This document shows positions 56,222 through 64,000 of a stretch of DNA of 64,000 bases, one piece after another. Source of the stretch: Demequina iriomotensis. GTDB taxonomy: Bacteria > Actinomycetota > Actinomycetes > Actinomycetales > Demequinaceae. Each line of letters begins with the position of its first letter. Within the stretch, counting starts at the first letter, position 1. The DNA lies in contig NZ_BBME01000016.1 of assembly GCF_000971395.1 (NCBI RefSeq), forward strand, positions 62,001-126,000, given 5' to 3'. Both the position numbers and the translations under genes were made by a program. Below the pieces are notes generated by a model. That model did not search any database, was not told where the DNA came from, and saw only the letters and a list, made by a program, of their open reading frames with translations.

Positions 56222-57505
56222 TCAGGGACGGATGTGACCCTCGCCGTACGCGACCCAGGTGGTCGTGGTGAGCTCGCCGAGCCCCATGGGCCCGCGCGCG
56301 TGGAGCTTCTGCGTGGAGATGCCGATCTCCGCTCCCAGCCCGAACTCGCCGCCGTCGGTGAACCTCGTCGACGCGTTGACCATGACGGCGGCGGAGTCGA
56401 TGTGCGCGACGAACCGCTGCGACGCGTCGATGTCGTTCGTGACGATCGCCTCGGTGTGGCCGGTCGAGTAGCGCGCGATGTGCTGGATCGCCTCGTCGAT
56501 CGAGTCGACCACCTTGACCGCGAGGTCGAGCGACAGGTACTCCGTCGCCCAGTCCTCCTCCGTGGCGGGAACCGTCGGGACGTTCGCCGGCGCGAGGTCG
56601 GCCGCCGCATCGTCCGCATGGATGGTCACGCCCGCCTCGTGGAGCGCCTCGAGGATCACCGGAAGGTTGTCCGCGGCGTCCTTGTGGACCAGGAGCGTCT
56701 CGGCCGCGTTGCACACCCCTACGCGGTGCGTCTTCGCGTTGAGCACGATCGCGAGCGAGCGCTCGAGCGGCGCCGACGCGTCGAGGTAGACGTGGCAGTT
56801 GCCCTCCCCCGTCTCGATCGCGGGCACCGTCGACTCGCGCACGACGGTCTGGATGAGGTCACGTCCGCCGCGCGGCACGAGCACGTCGACGAGCCCTCGC
56901 GCGTTCATCAGCACCTTCGCCCCGGCGCGCCCGTACGCGTCGATGGACTGGACGGCGTCGCGCGGCAGGCCGACCTCCTCGAGCGCGTCCTGCAGCACCT
57001 CGACGATGACCTCGTTCGATGCGGCGGCCGCCGAGCCGCCGCGCAGCACGGCCGCGTTGCCCGACTTGAGCGACAATCCGGCGGCGTCGACGGTCACGTT
57101 CGGGCGCGCCTCGTAGATCATGCCGACCACGCCCATCGGCACGGCCTTCTGGATGATCCGGATGCCGTTGGGGAGCGTCGAGCCCCGCTTTACCTCACCG
57201 ACCGGGTCGGGGAGCGTCGCGACGTACCTCAGCGCCTCGGCGATCTTCGCGATGCGGTCCTCATCGAGCGCGAGGCGGTCGAGCAGGCCCGGGCTCATGT
57301 CGTTGCCAAGCCCCCGCGCGAGGTCCTCGGCGTTGGCGGCGACGATGCGCGGCGCCTGCGCGACGAGCGCGTCGGCCATGGCGTGGAGCGCATCGTTCTT
57401 CGCCGTCGTCGTGGCGGTCGCGAGCGCGCGCGACGCGAGCTTGGCGCGCCGGCACGCCTCGAGGACGGCGGATTCGACGTCGGTGGGGATCGCGGTCTCG
57501 GTCAT
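56222..57505 (-). CDS. proA: gamma-glutamyl phosphate reductase
   Basis: A 427-residue aldehyde-dehydrogenase-fold enzyme that reduces glutamyl-5-phosphate to the semialdehyde in proline synthesis. Blocks: [43 protein letters not shown], catalytic C265 in [47 protein letters not shown] 57505. Separated from proB by 188 bp that hold a 96-bp interrupted palindrome. Confidence 0.96.
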   Translation of the reverse strand: MTETAIPTDVESAVLEACRRAKLASRALATATTTAKNDALHAMADALVAQAPRIVAANAEDLARGLGNDMSPGLLDRLALDEDRIAKIAEALRYVATLPDPVGEVKRGSTLPNGIRIIQKAVPMGVVGMIYEARPNVTVDAAGLSLKSGNAAVLRGGSAAAASNEVIVEVLQDALEEVGLPRDAVQSIDAYGRAGAKVLMNARGLVDVLVPRGGRDLIQTVVRESTVPAIETGEGNCHVYLDASAPLERSLAIVLNAKTHRVGVCNAAETLLVHKDAADNLPVILEALHEAGVTIHADDAAADLAPANVPTVPATEEDWATEYLSLDLAVKVVDSIDEAIQHIARYSTGHTEAIVTNDIDASQRFVAHIDSAAVMVNASTRFTDGGEFGLGAEIGISTQKLHARGPMGLGELTTTTWVAYGEGHIRP

Positions 57506-57575
57506 GTCTGTCGAGTGTAGAAGCCCCGAAGGTGCCTGCCCAGGCCCGTGTGGCACCATCCCCGCCCCACTCCCT

Positions 57576-57671
57576 GACACCAGCAACGGAGTTGGTCCCG
57601 GGTGCGCGGCGTGTCGCCCGAACACGGCCGCGACACGCCCGCGAACCGGGACTCGATCCGTTGGAAGTGTC
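57576..57671. repeat. 96-bp block-structured interrupted palindrome between proB and proA
   Basis: Left arm 57576-57617 and right arm 57630-57671 are inverted copies without indels. Shared blocks are GACAC, CAACGGA, TCCCGG and GCGTGTCGC, separated by spacers of exactly 3, 5 and 7 bp that differ between arms; the central loop is 12 bp. As RNA it would be a long hairpin with three symmetric internal loops. No coding sense. It could be an operon-internal regulatory or processing hairpin, a decayed mobile element, or a two-site protein target. Confidence 0.85.
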
Positions 57672-57693
57672 GGACAGGGCGGGGCGGGGCGGG

Positions 57694-58809
57694 TCAGAGC
57701 ACCACGAGGTGGTCGATGTGGATGAGCTCGCGCGCGTAGGCCTCGCCCAGCACCTCGCCGAGCGCCTCCGTCGACAGCCCCTTCATGCGGTCCGCCTCGT
57801 CCGACGAGAAGCCCGCGAAGCCGCGGGCCACCAGCGCGCCGTCCGGCGCGAGCAGGTCGACGGGCTCCCCCGCCTCGAAGTCGCCGCGGATCTCCACCAC
57901 GCCGGCCGCCAGCAGGGACGCCTGGCGTCCACGCAGCGCCCGCACCGCGCCGTCGTCCAGCACGATGCCGCCGCGGGTCTTGGCGGCGTCCGCGAGCCAC
58001 TGCAGACGCGTGGTCTCGGCCTTGCCCGTGGGCAGGAACAGCGTCCCCACGTCCTCGCCGGCGACGGCGCGCGCCGCATCGTGCGCCGCCGCGAGGACCG
58101 CGTGGACGCCCGAGGCCGTCGCGAGCGACGCCGCCTCGATCTTGGTGATCATGCCGCCGGTGCCCACGGCGGAGCCGCGGCGCGAGATGTCGATGCCGTG
58201 CAGGTCCTCCGGACCCGCGACGGAGACGATGCGGCGGGCGCCCGGGGTGCCGGGAGCCGCCGTGTAGAGGGCGTCGACGTCGGTGAGGAGGACGAGCGCG
58301 TCGGCTCGCACCGCGGTGGCGACGAGCGCGGCGAGGCGATCGTTGTCGCCGAAGCGGATCTCGTCCGTCGCCACCGTGTCGTTCTCGTTGATGATCGGCA
58401 CCACGCCGAGCGCGAGCAGCGACTCGAGCGCGCGGCGTGCGTTGCCGTAGTGCGCGCGACGCACCATGTCGTCCGCGGTGAGCAGGACCTGACCGACCGT
58501 GAGGCCGAACCGCGCGAACGCCACCGTGTACGCGTGGACCAGCTTGCCCTGACCCACCGAGGCGGCGGCCTGCTGGAGCTCGAGGTTGGTGGGGCGGGCC
58601 GCGAGCCCGAGCGGGCCGATGCCCGCCGCGATCGAGCCGGACGTCACCAGCAGCACCTCGCGGCCTTCGCGCCGCGCCGCGCCCAGGACGTCGACGAGCG
58701 CGCCGAGGCGCGCCTCGTCGAGCTGCCCGCCCGGTCCCGTGAGCGACGACGACCCGACCTTGACGACGATGCGCCGTGCCTGCGCCACCGCCGTGCGCGC
58801 CTCGCTCAC
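57694..58809 (-). CDS. proB: glutamate 5-kinase with PUA domain
   Basis: A 371-residue kinase for the first step of proline synthesis. Amino-acid kinase domain: [59 protein letters not shown]. The C-terminal PUA domain begins about residue 280 ([21 protein letters not shown]). ATG 58809, 34 bp after obgE, so part of the rplU-obgE-proBA unit. Confidence 0.96.
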   Translation of the reverse strand: MSEARTAVAQARRIVVKVGSSSLTGPGGQLDEARLGALVDVLGAARREGREVLLVTSGSIAAGIGPLGLAARPTNLELQQAAASVGQGKLVHAYTVAFARFGLTVGQVLLTADDMVRRAHYGNARRALESLLALGVVPIINENDTVATDEIRFGDNDRLAALVATAVRADALVLLTDVDALYTAAPGTPGARRIVSVAGPEDLHGIDISRRGSAVGTGGMITKIEAASLATASGVHAVLAAAHDAARAVAGEDVGTLFLPTGKAETTRLQWLADAAKTRGGIVLDDGAVRALRGRQASLLAAGVVEIRGDFEAGEPVDLLAPDGALVARGFAGFSSDEADRMKGLSTEALGEVLGEAYARELIHIDHLVVL

Positions 58810-58843
58810 ATGACCTCCCGGGGGACGGATACCTGCGAGAAGG

Positions 58844-60370
58844 CTACTCGTCGTCCTGGGAGGGATCGGTCCAGTGGCCGGCGTCGCGCTCGGTCCACAG
58901 CTCCTTGCGGGCCTCTGCGCGGGCGTCCATCTTCTCCTTGAACTCCTGGCGCTTCTCCGCGCGCGTGGCGCGGTGGTGACGCTCGTGCTGCTCGATGCGC
59001 AGGTCGGAGCCGCGCTGACCGAGGAGCTCGGCGCCCGCCATCATGGTGGGCTCCCAGTCGAACATGATGCCGCCCTGGCGCGGGCCGATGACGACCTCGC
59101 AGCCGGGGGTCGCGCCGGCCTTGAACAGCGCGGTCTCGACGCCCGCCTTCGCGAGACGGTCGGCCAGGTAGCCCACGGCCTCGTCGTTGGCGAAGTTGGT
59201 CTGCTTGACCCAGCGCTCGACCTTGGCGCCGCGCACCTGGTAGTAGTCCTCCGCGCCGTCACGCACGTGGGTGACGGTGAACCCGGACTCGTCGACGGCC
59301 TTGGGCCGCAGGACGATCGGCGCCTTCTCCAGCACCGGCACCTTCGCGCGCTCCTCCGTGACCATCGCGGCGAGGGCGAAGCCCAGCTCGCGCAGACCCT
59401 CGTGGCTCACGGCGCTCACCTCGAAGATGGGCATGCCGCGCTCTTCGAGATCCGGGCGCACGATGGCGGCGAGGTCCTTGCCGTCCGGGATGTCGACCTT
59501 GTTGAGGATGACGATCTGGGGGCGCTCGGCTAGCGGGACGCCGCTGATCGCCTCGTCTCCCGAGTAGGCGCGCAGCTCCTTGGAGATGATGTCCAGGTCG
59601 CGCAGCGGGTCGCGCTCTGTCTCGAGGGTCGCGGTGTCGAGCACGTGCGCGATCACGGAGCAGCGTTCGATGTGACGCAGGAAGTCGTGGCCGAGGCCCT
59701 TGCCCTCGGAGGCGCCCTCGATGAGGCCGGGCACGTCGGCGATCGTGTACTTGGTGCCGCCGGACTCGACCACGCCCAGGTTGGGGACCAGCGTGGTGAA
59801 CGGATAGTCGGCGATCTTGGGGCGCACGCGAGACATCGCGGCGATGATCGAGGACTTGCCGGCGCTCGGGAAGCCCACGAGCGCGACGTCGGCGATCGAC
59901 TTGAGCTCGAGGACGGCCGACGCCTCCTCGCCCGGCTCGCCGAGCAGCGCGAAGCCGGGGGCCTTGCGCTTCTGGGTCGCGAGGGCCGCATTGCCCAGCC
60001 CACCGCGGCCGCCCTGAGCCAGCACGTACTCCGCGCCCTCGCCCACGAGGTCGGCGAGGAACTCGCCCTCGCGCGACTTCACGATCGTGCCGCTGGGCAC
60101 GCCCAGGCGCAGATCGGCGGCGTTGGCGCCGTGACGCATGTCGCCGGCGCCCTGCTTGCCGTTCTCGGCGGTGCGGTGCGGCGCGTGGTGGTAGTCCAGC
60201 AGCGTGGTGACCTGCGGGTCGACCACGAGGATGACCGAGCCGCCCCGGCCGCCGTTGCCGCCGTCGGGGCCGCCCAGCGGCTTGAACTTCTCGCGGTGCA
60301 CGGAGGCGACGCCGTGGCCACCGTTGCCCGCCGTGACGTGCAGCGTCACGCGGTCGACGAACGATGCCAT
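58844..60370 (-). CDS. obgE: GTPase Obg/CgtA
   Basis: A 508-residue essential ribosome-assembly and stress GTPase. Obg fold with glycine-rich segments ([27 protein letters not shown]), G domain with [10 protein letters not shown] (P-loop), [10 protein letters not shown] (G3) and NKVD (G4), then the OCT domain ([16 protein letters not shown] to GIMFDW) and a charged tail. ATG 60370. Classical third gene after rplU-rpmA. Confidence 0.97.
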   Translation of the reverse strand: MASFVDRVTLHVTAGNGGHGVASVHREKFKPLGGPDGGNGGRGGSVILVVDPQVTTLLDYHHAPHRTAENGKQGAGDMRHGANAADLRLGVPSGTIVKSREGEFLADLVGEGAEYVLAQGGRGGLGNAALATQKRKAPGFALLGEPGEEASAVLELKSIADVALVGFPSAGKSSIIAAMSRVRPKIADYPFTTLVPNLGVVESGGTKYTIADVPGLIEGASEGKGLGHDFLRHIERCSVIAHVLDTATLETERDPLRDLDIISKELRAYSGDEAISGVPLAERPQIVILNKVDIPDGKDLAAIVRPDLEERGMPIFEVSAVSHEGLRELGFALAAMVTEERAKVPVLEKAPIVLRPKAVDESGFTVTHVRDGAEDYYQVRGAKVERWVKQTNFANDEAVGYLADRLAKAGVETALFKAGATPGCEVVIGPRQGGIMFDWEPTMMAGAELLGQRGSDLRIEQHERHHRATRAEKRQEFKEKMDARAEARKELWTERDAGHWTDPSQDDE

Positions 60371-60396
60371 GAGTGCCTCCTGAAGGCGGCCGGACC

Positions 60397-60428
60397 GGAC
60401 GATGCCGCGGGTCTCCCCCGCATCGTCC
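60397..60428. repeat. inverted pair of the iterated word after rpmA
   Basis: GGACGATGC (60397-60405) and GCATCGTCC (60420-60428) form a 9-bp perfect stem with a 14-nt loop in the rpmA-obgE gap, just past the rpmA terminator hairpin. The right copy belongs to a full 10-mer (60419-60428). Confidence 0.9.
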
Positions 60429-60442
60429 CCAGCCTAGAGATG

Positions 60443-60478
60443 AGTCAGGGGCGGTGCCTTGCGGCGCCGCCCCTGACT
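60443..60478 (-). terminator. strong hairpin downstream of rpmA
   Basis: A 16-bp stem with a single G-U pair: AGTCAGGGGCGGTGCC (60443-60458) and GGCGCCGCCCCTGACT (60463-60478), 4-nt loop TTGC, 24 bp after the rpmA stop. It probably attenuates transcription from rplU-rpmA into obgE. No U-tract on the minus strand. Confidence 0.75.
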
Positions 60479-60501
60479 GGAAAAGCTTGTGTGCGAGGTG
60501 C

Positions 60502-60753
60502 TTACGCCTCGACGATGTCGATGACCTTGCGGCCCCGACGCTGACCGAACTGGACCGCACCGGCGGTCAGCGCGAACAGGGTGTCGTCCTTGCCACGACC
60601 GACGTTGAGGCCGGGGTGGAAGTGGGTGCCACGCTGGCGGACGATGATCTCGCCGGCGTTGACGACCTGACCACCGAAGCGCTTCACGCCCAGGTACTGG
60701 GCGTTCGAGTCACGACCGTTGCGCGAGGAGCTCGCGCCCTTCTTGTGTGCCAT
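60502..60753 (-). CDS. rpmA: 50S ribosomal protein L27
   Basis: An 83-residue L27: [44 protein letters not shown]. The N-terminus reaches the peptidyl-transferase centre and no Firmicutes-type cleaved extension is present. 14 bp after rplU. Confidence 0.98.
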   Translation of the reverse strand: MAHKKGASSSRNGRDSNAQYLGVKRFGGQVVNAGEIIVRQRGTHFHPGLNVGRGKDDTLFALTAGAVQFGQRRGRKVIDIVEA

Positions 60754-60767
60754 GAGTGTCTCCTCGC

Positions 60768-61076
60768 TTACTTGATGCCGGTGACCTTGAGGCGCGTGAG
60801 GTCCTGGCGGTGACCAATGCGCTTGCGGTAACCAGTCTTGTTCTTGTACTTGAGGATGGTGATCTTCGGGCCCCGCTCGTCGCGGACGACCTCGGCGGTC
60901 ACCTTCACCTTGGCCAGCGCCTTCGCGTCGGCGGTGACCTTGTCACCGTCGACGAGCAGCACCGGAGCGAGCTCGACGGTCGAACCGGCGTCTGCCTTCA
61001 GACGGTCGACCACGACGATGTCGCCCACGGAGACCTTCTCCTGGCGGCCACCGGCCTTCACAATCGCGTACACCAT
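60768..61076 (-). CDS. rplU: 50S ribosomal protein L21
   Basis: A 102-residue L21: [26 protein letters not shown], with the C-terminal [23 protein letters not shown] that is typical of the family. First gene of the operon, behind the promoter at 61189-61218. Confidence 0.98.
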   Translation of the reverse strand: MVYAIVKAGGRQEKVSVGDIVVVDRLKADAGSTVELAPVLLVDGDKVTADAKALAKVKVTAEVVRDERGPKITILKYKNKTGYRKRIGHRQDLTRLKVTGIK

Positions 61077-61411
61077 GATTTTTCCTCGTGAAACTCGTTG
61101 ATGAACCCCGAACGGGGTCAGATTTCCTGCCGCAGCCGCTCCCCAGAGGGCGCAGGCAGGGCCTCAGCGCTCGGCGCGCCGACGTACAAATGTACCCGCT
61201 GCACCCGGCCCCGGTCAAACCGGGCGGCCCCTTCGGCGGGTCGCTCCCCGCACCGCACCGACGGTGCGGATCGCGTGGAGCCCGACACGCCGCCGATGGC
61301 GTGCACGTCGACGATTCTACCGGCTGGCACTCGACCGCGGACGCACCGTTCGACGCGGGTGCGCCCACGCCATGCGACAACGGTGGGATCCGCACGAGGC
61401 AGGCCCGCAGG
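61077..61411 (-). other. 335-bp region upstream of rplU: leader and promoter
   Basis: It holds the rplU leader (61077-61180) and promoter (61189-61218), then GC-rich sequence up to the end of the secreted-protein gene with a small hairpin (CGCACC/GGTGCG around 61251-61265) that may end that transcript. The leader is long enough (about 110 nt) for autoregulatory structure, but none is recognised. Confidence 0.5.
61189..61218 (-). promoter_or_regulatory. rplU-rpmA promoter
   Basis: -35 TTGACC (61213-61218), 18-bp spacer, -10 TACATT (61189-61194) on the minus strand, about 113 bp upstream of ATG 61076. The palindrome GTACAAATGTAC (61184-61195) overlaps the -10. Confidence 0.7.
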
Positions 61412-62140
61412 TCACCACGGCATCGGCTTGGTCGTGCAGAGCGTGGCGTCCTTGAGCTTGGGGTCGTCCAAGGCGCTTCCACGGACGATGACCAGGTTCA
61501 CACCCACCTTGATGCACGACTTCGCTGTCGTGGAGTCGGGCCACACGGCCACGGTGTTGGCCGAGGGCAGCGGCAGCTTGCCGAAGTTGAGCGTGATCGA
61601 CTTGCCTGTGTTGTAGAAGGCGTACGAGGACAACGCGTTCCGGTTCACCTGGTTCCTCGACGCCGACTTCGTGGAGGTGCATGAGTAGGTCGCGGACGCA
61701 CCGATGCTCCACGGCGCCGAGGCGCTGAGCGAGAGCCCGCTGGGCTTGCACTCCTGGTGCCGCACGACCATCTTCGACTCCAGGCTCGAGAGCTTCACCG
61801 GGGTCGTGCTCGAGCAGGTGGTCGTCGCCCACACCGCGATGCGCGGATCAGCAACGACGGTCTTGGGCGACTCGACGATGTACGCCTCGTAGGGGCTGTA
61901 CGGCCGGGCGTAGGCGCGGAACGTGGACGTCATGTTGGCGCCGACGCGGTAGTGGATGCATGCCTTGACGCTCGAGAGGTAGATCGACTGGGTGTGCGAC
62001 CGGTACTGCGTCACCGTCGTGGTCGTCGAGCTGAACGACGACGACGCCGCTCGCCCCTCGGGCGCCACGGACACGGCGACCACGAGCGTCATCACCATGG
62101 CGACGAGCACTGCGATGAAACGCGTTCTGGTGTGCGACAT
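61412..62140 (-). CDS. secreted Ser/Thr-rich protein of unknown function
   Basis: A 242-residue protein not recognised. Signal peptide about residues 1-32 (RFIAVLVAMVMTLVVAVSVA, cleavage near GRAAS). The mature part has six cysteines (KACIHY, TTCSST, HQECKP, TYSCTS, KSCIKV, ATLCTT) that could form three disulphides, and is rich in Ser/Thr with Lys/Asn/Tyr above the level of neighbours. It stands alone between the ribosomal-protein operon and rne, with its own promoter at 62213-62242. Codon use less GC-biased than its surroundings suggests acquisition. Confidence 0.7.
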   Translation of the reverse strand: MSHTRTRFIAVLVAMVMTLVVAVSVAPEGRAASSSFSSTTTTVTQYRSHTQSIYLSSVKACIHYRVGANMTSTFRAYARPYSPYEAYIVESPKTVVADPRIAVWATTTCSSTTPVKLSSLESKMVVRHQECKPSGLSLSASAPWSIGASATYSCTSTKSASRNQVNRNALSSYAFYNTGKSITLNFGKLPLPSANTVAVWPDSTTAKSCIKVGVNLVIVRGSALDDPKLKDATLCTTKPMPW

Positions 62141-62212
62141 GACTTGGCATCCCCCCTGGTCCGCGCGCATCCGCCCGACCGGCGATCACAGTTGACCGAC
62201 GTGGCAGATCGA

Positions 62213-62242
62213 ACGGTATCGGCGACGCTCGCGCGATGTCAA
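62213..62242 (-). promoter_or_regulatory. promoter of the secreted-protein gene
   Basis: -35 TTGACA (62237-62242, consensus), 18-bp spacer, -10 TACCGT (62213-62218), about 70 bp before ATG 62140 on the minus strand. Confidence 0.65.
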
Positions 62243-62336
62243 CGGAGCTTGCCGGCGATCGTGCGAGGTGAGGAGCGCCCGACCGCGGGGCGATCCGAGC
62301 GCCGAGGACCTCGCAGGGCGCAACCCCCAAGAAACG

Positions 62337-62368
62337 ACGAGGCGCGCCCCTCGCGGGACGCGCCTCGT
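62337..62368 (-). terminator. rne terminator
   Basis: 10-bp perfect stem ACGAGGCGCG (62337-62346) and CGCGCCTCGT (62359-62368), 12-nt loop, 18 bp after the rne stop and followed on the minus strand by a T-rich tail (CGTTTCTTG): a conventional intrinsic terminator. Confidence 0.85.
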
Positions 62369-62386
62369 GCACAGAAGGCGGCGGAC

Positions 62387-64000
<1,614 letters not shown>

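Noticed and set aside
57576-57671. Integron attC site
   Set aside because: The ends do not fit the RYYYAAC/GTTRRRY core sites, and the element lies inside a core proBA operon with no cassette or integrase.

Overview
The window is very GC-rich (roughly 70% or more by eye), uses GTG starts freely and packs genes with ATGA/GTGA overlaps. Together with an actinobacterial-type RNase E, the rplU-rpmA-obgE-proBA-nadD-rsfS block and a DUF222/HNH gene, this points to an actinobacterium of the order Micrococcales, perhaps Demequinaceae or Cellulomonadaceae (genus not provable from the sequence). No insertion sequence, prophage, CRISPR array or rRNA was seen; there is one tRNA.

Layout. 1-9.1 kb (minus strand): assimilatory nitrate/nitrite cluster narK-nasA-FAD/[2Fe-2S] reductase-nirB-nirD, followed by the start of a second nirB-like gene that leaves the window. 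9.3-15.8 kb (minus): one compact unit copC-like, DtxR/MntR-type regulator, MFS transporter, hemC-hemD-hemB-hemL. 15.9-18.9 kb (plus): two GT4 glycosyltransferases and an SGNH hydrolase, each overlapping the next by 4 bp. 19-20.3 kb: tandem DoxX-like membrane proteins. 20.4-29.1 kb: small regulator/enzyme units: TetR with GH3 glucosidase and MFS; MarR with a quinone reductase; a metallo-beta-lactamase-fold hydrolase; and a CE1758/CE1759-type flavin monooxygenase pair with its MarR. 29.1-42.4 kb: SpoIIAA-like protein, GNAT, pirin, DUF222-HNH protein, zinc ribbon, two cytoplasmic GH43-like enzymes, glycerate kinase, Rossmann protein, methyltransferase-like protein, MFS, tandem Nudix hydrolases, SGNH hydrolase. 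42.6-45.5 kb: 3-ketosteroid dehydrogenase-like flavoprotein and a zinc alcohol dehydrogenase. 45.7-49.7 kb: two secreted/lipoprotein GH43 arabinanase-like enzymes. 49.7-52 kb: HAD phosphatase, and a YtrA-type GntR with a DUF1648 membrane protein. 52-64 kb (minus): tRNA-Ala, two histidine phosphatases, rsfS, an acidic repeat protein, nadD, a 48-residue membrane protein, proA, proB, obgE, rpmA, rplU, an orphan secreted protein and the 3' part of rne.

How the genes work together. The nas/nir genes take up nitrate and reduce it to ammonium. The hem genes convert glutamate semialdehyde to uroporphyrinogen III and sit behind a metalloregulator. The GH43 genes form a split regulon: cytoplasmic enzymes at 32.8-36 kb and exported enzymes at 45.7-49.7 kb share a CG-centred LacI-type operator placed between -35 and -10 in all three promoters.

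The most unusual signal is not a gene. The 10-mer GGACGATGCG occurs 26 times by hand count, evenly in both orientations, in several reading frames and between genes, where a simple composition model expects well under one. Two near-copies form an inverted pair after rpmA. It behaves like a highly iterated genomic word, such as a DNA uptake sequence, HIP1-like or Chi-like element, and I know of none described for this group. A second unexplained element is a 96-bp block-structured palindrome between proB and proA.
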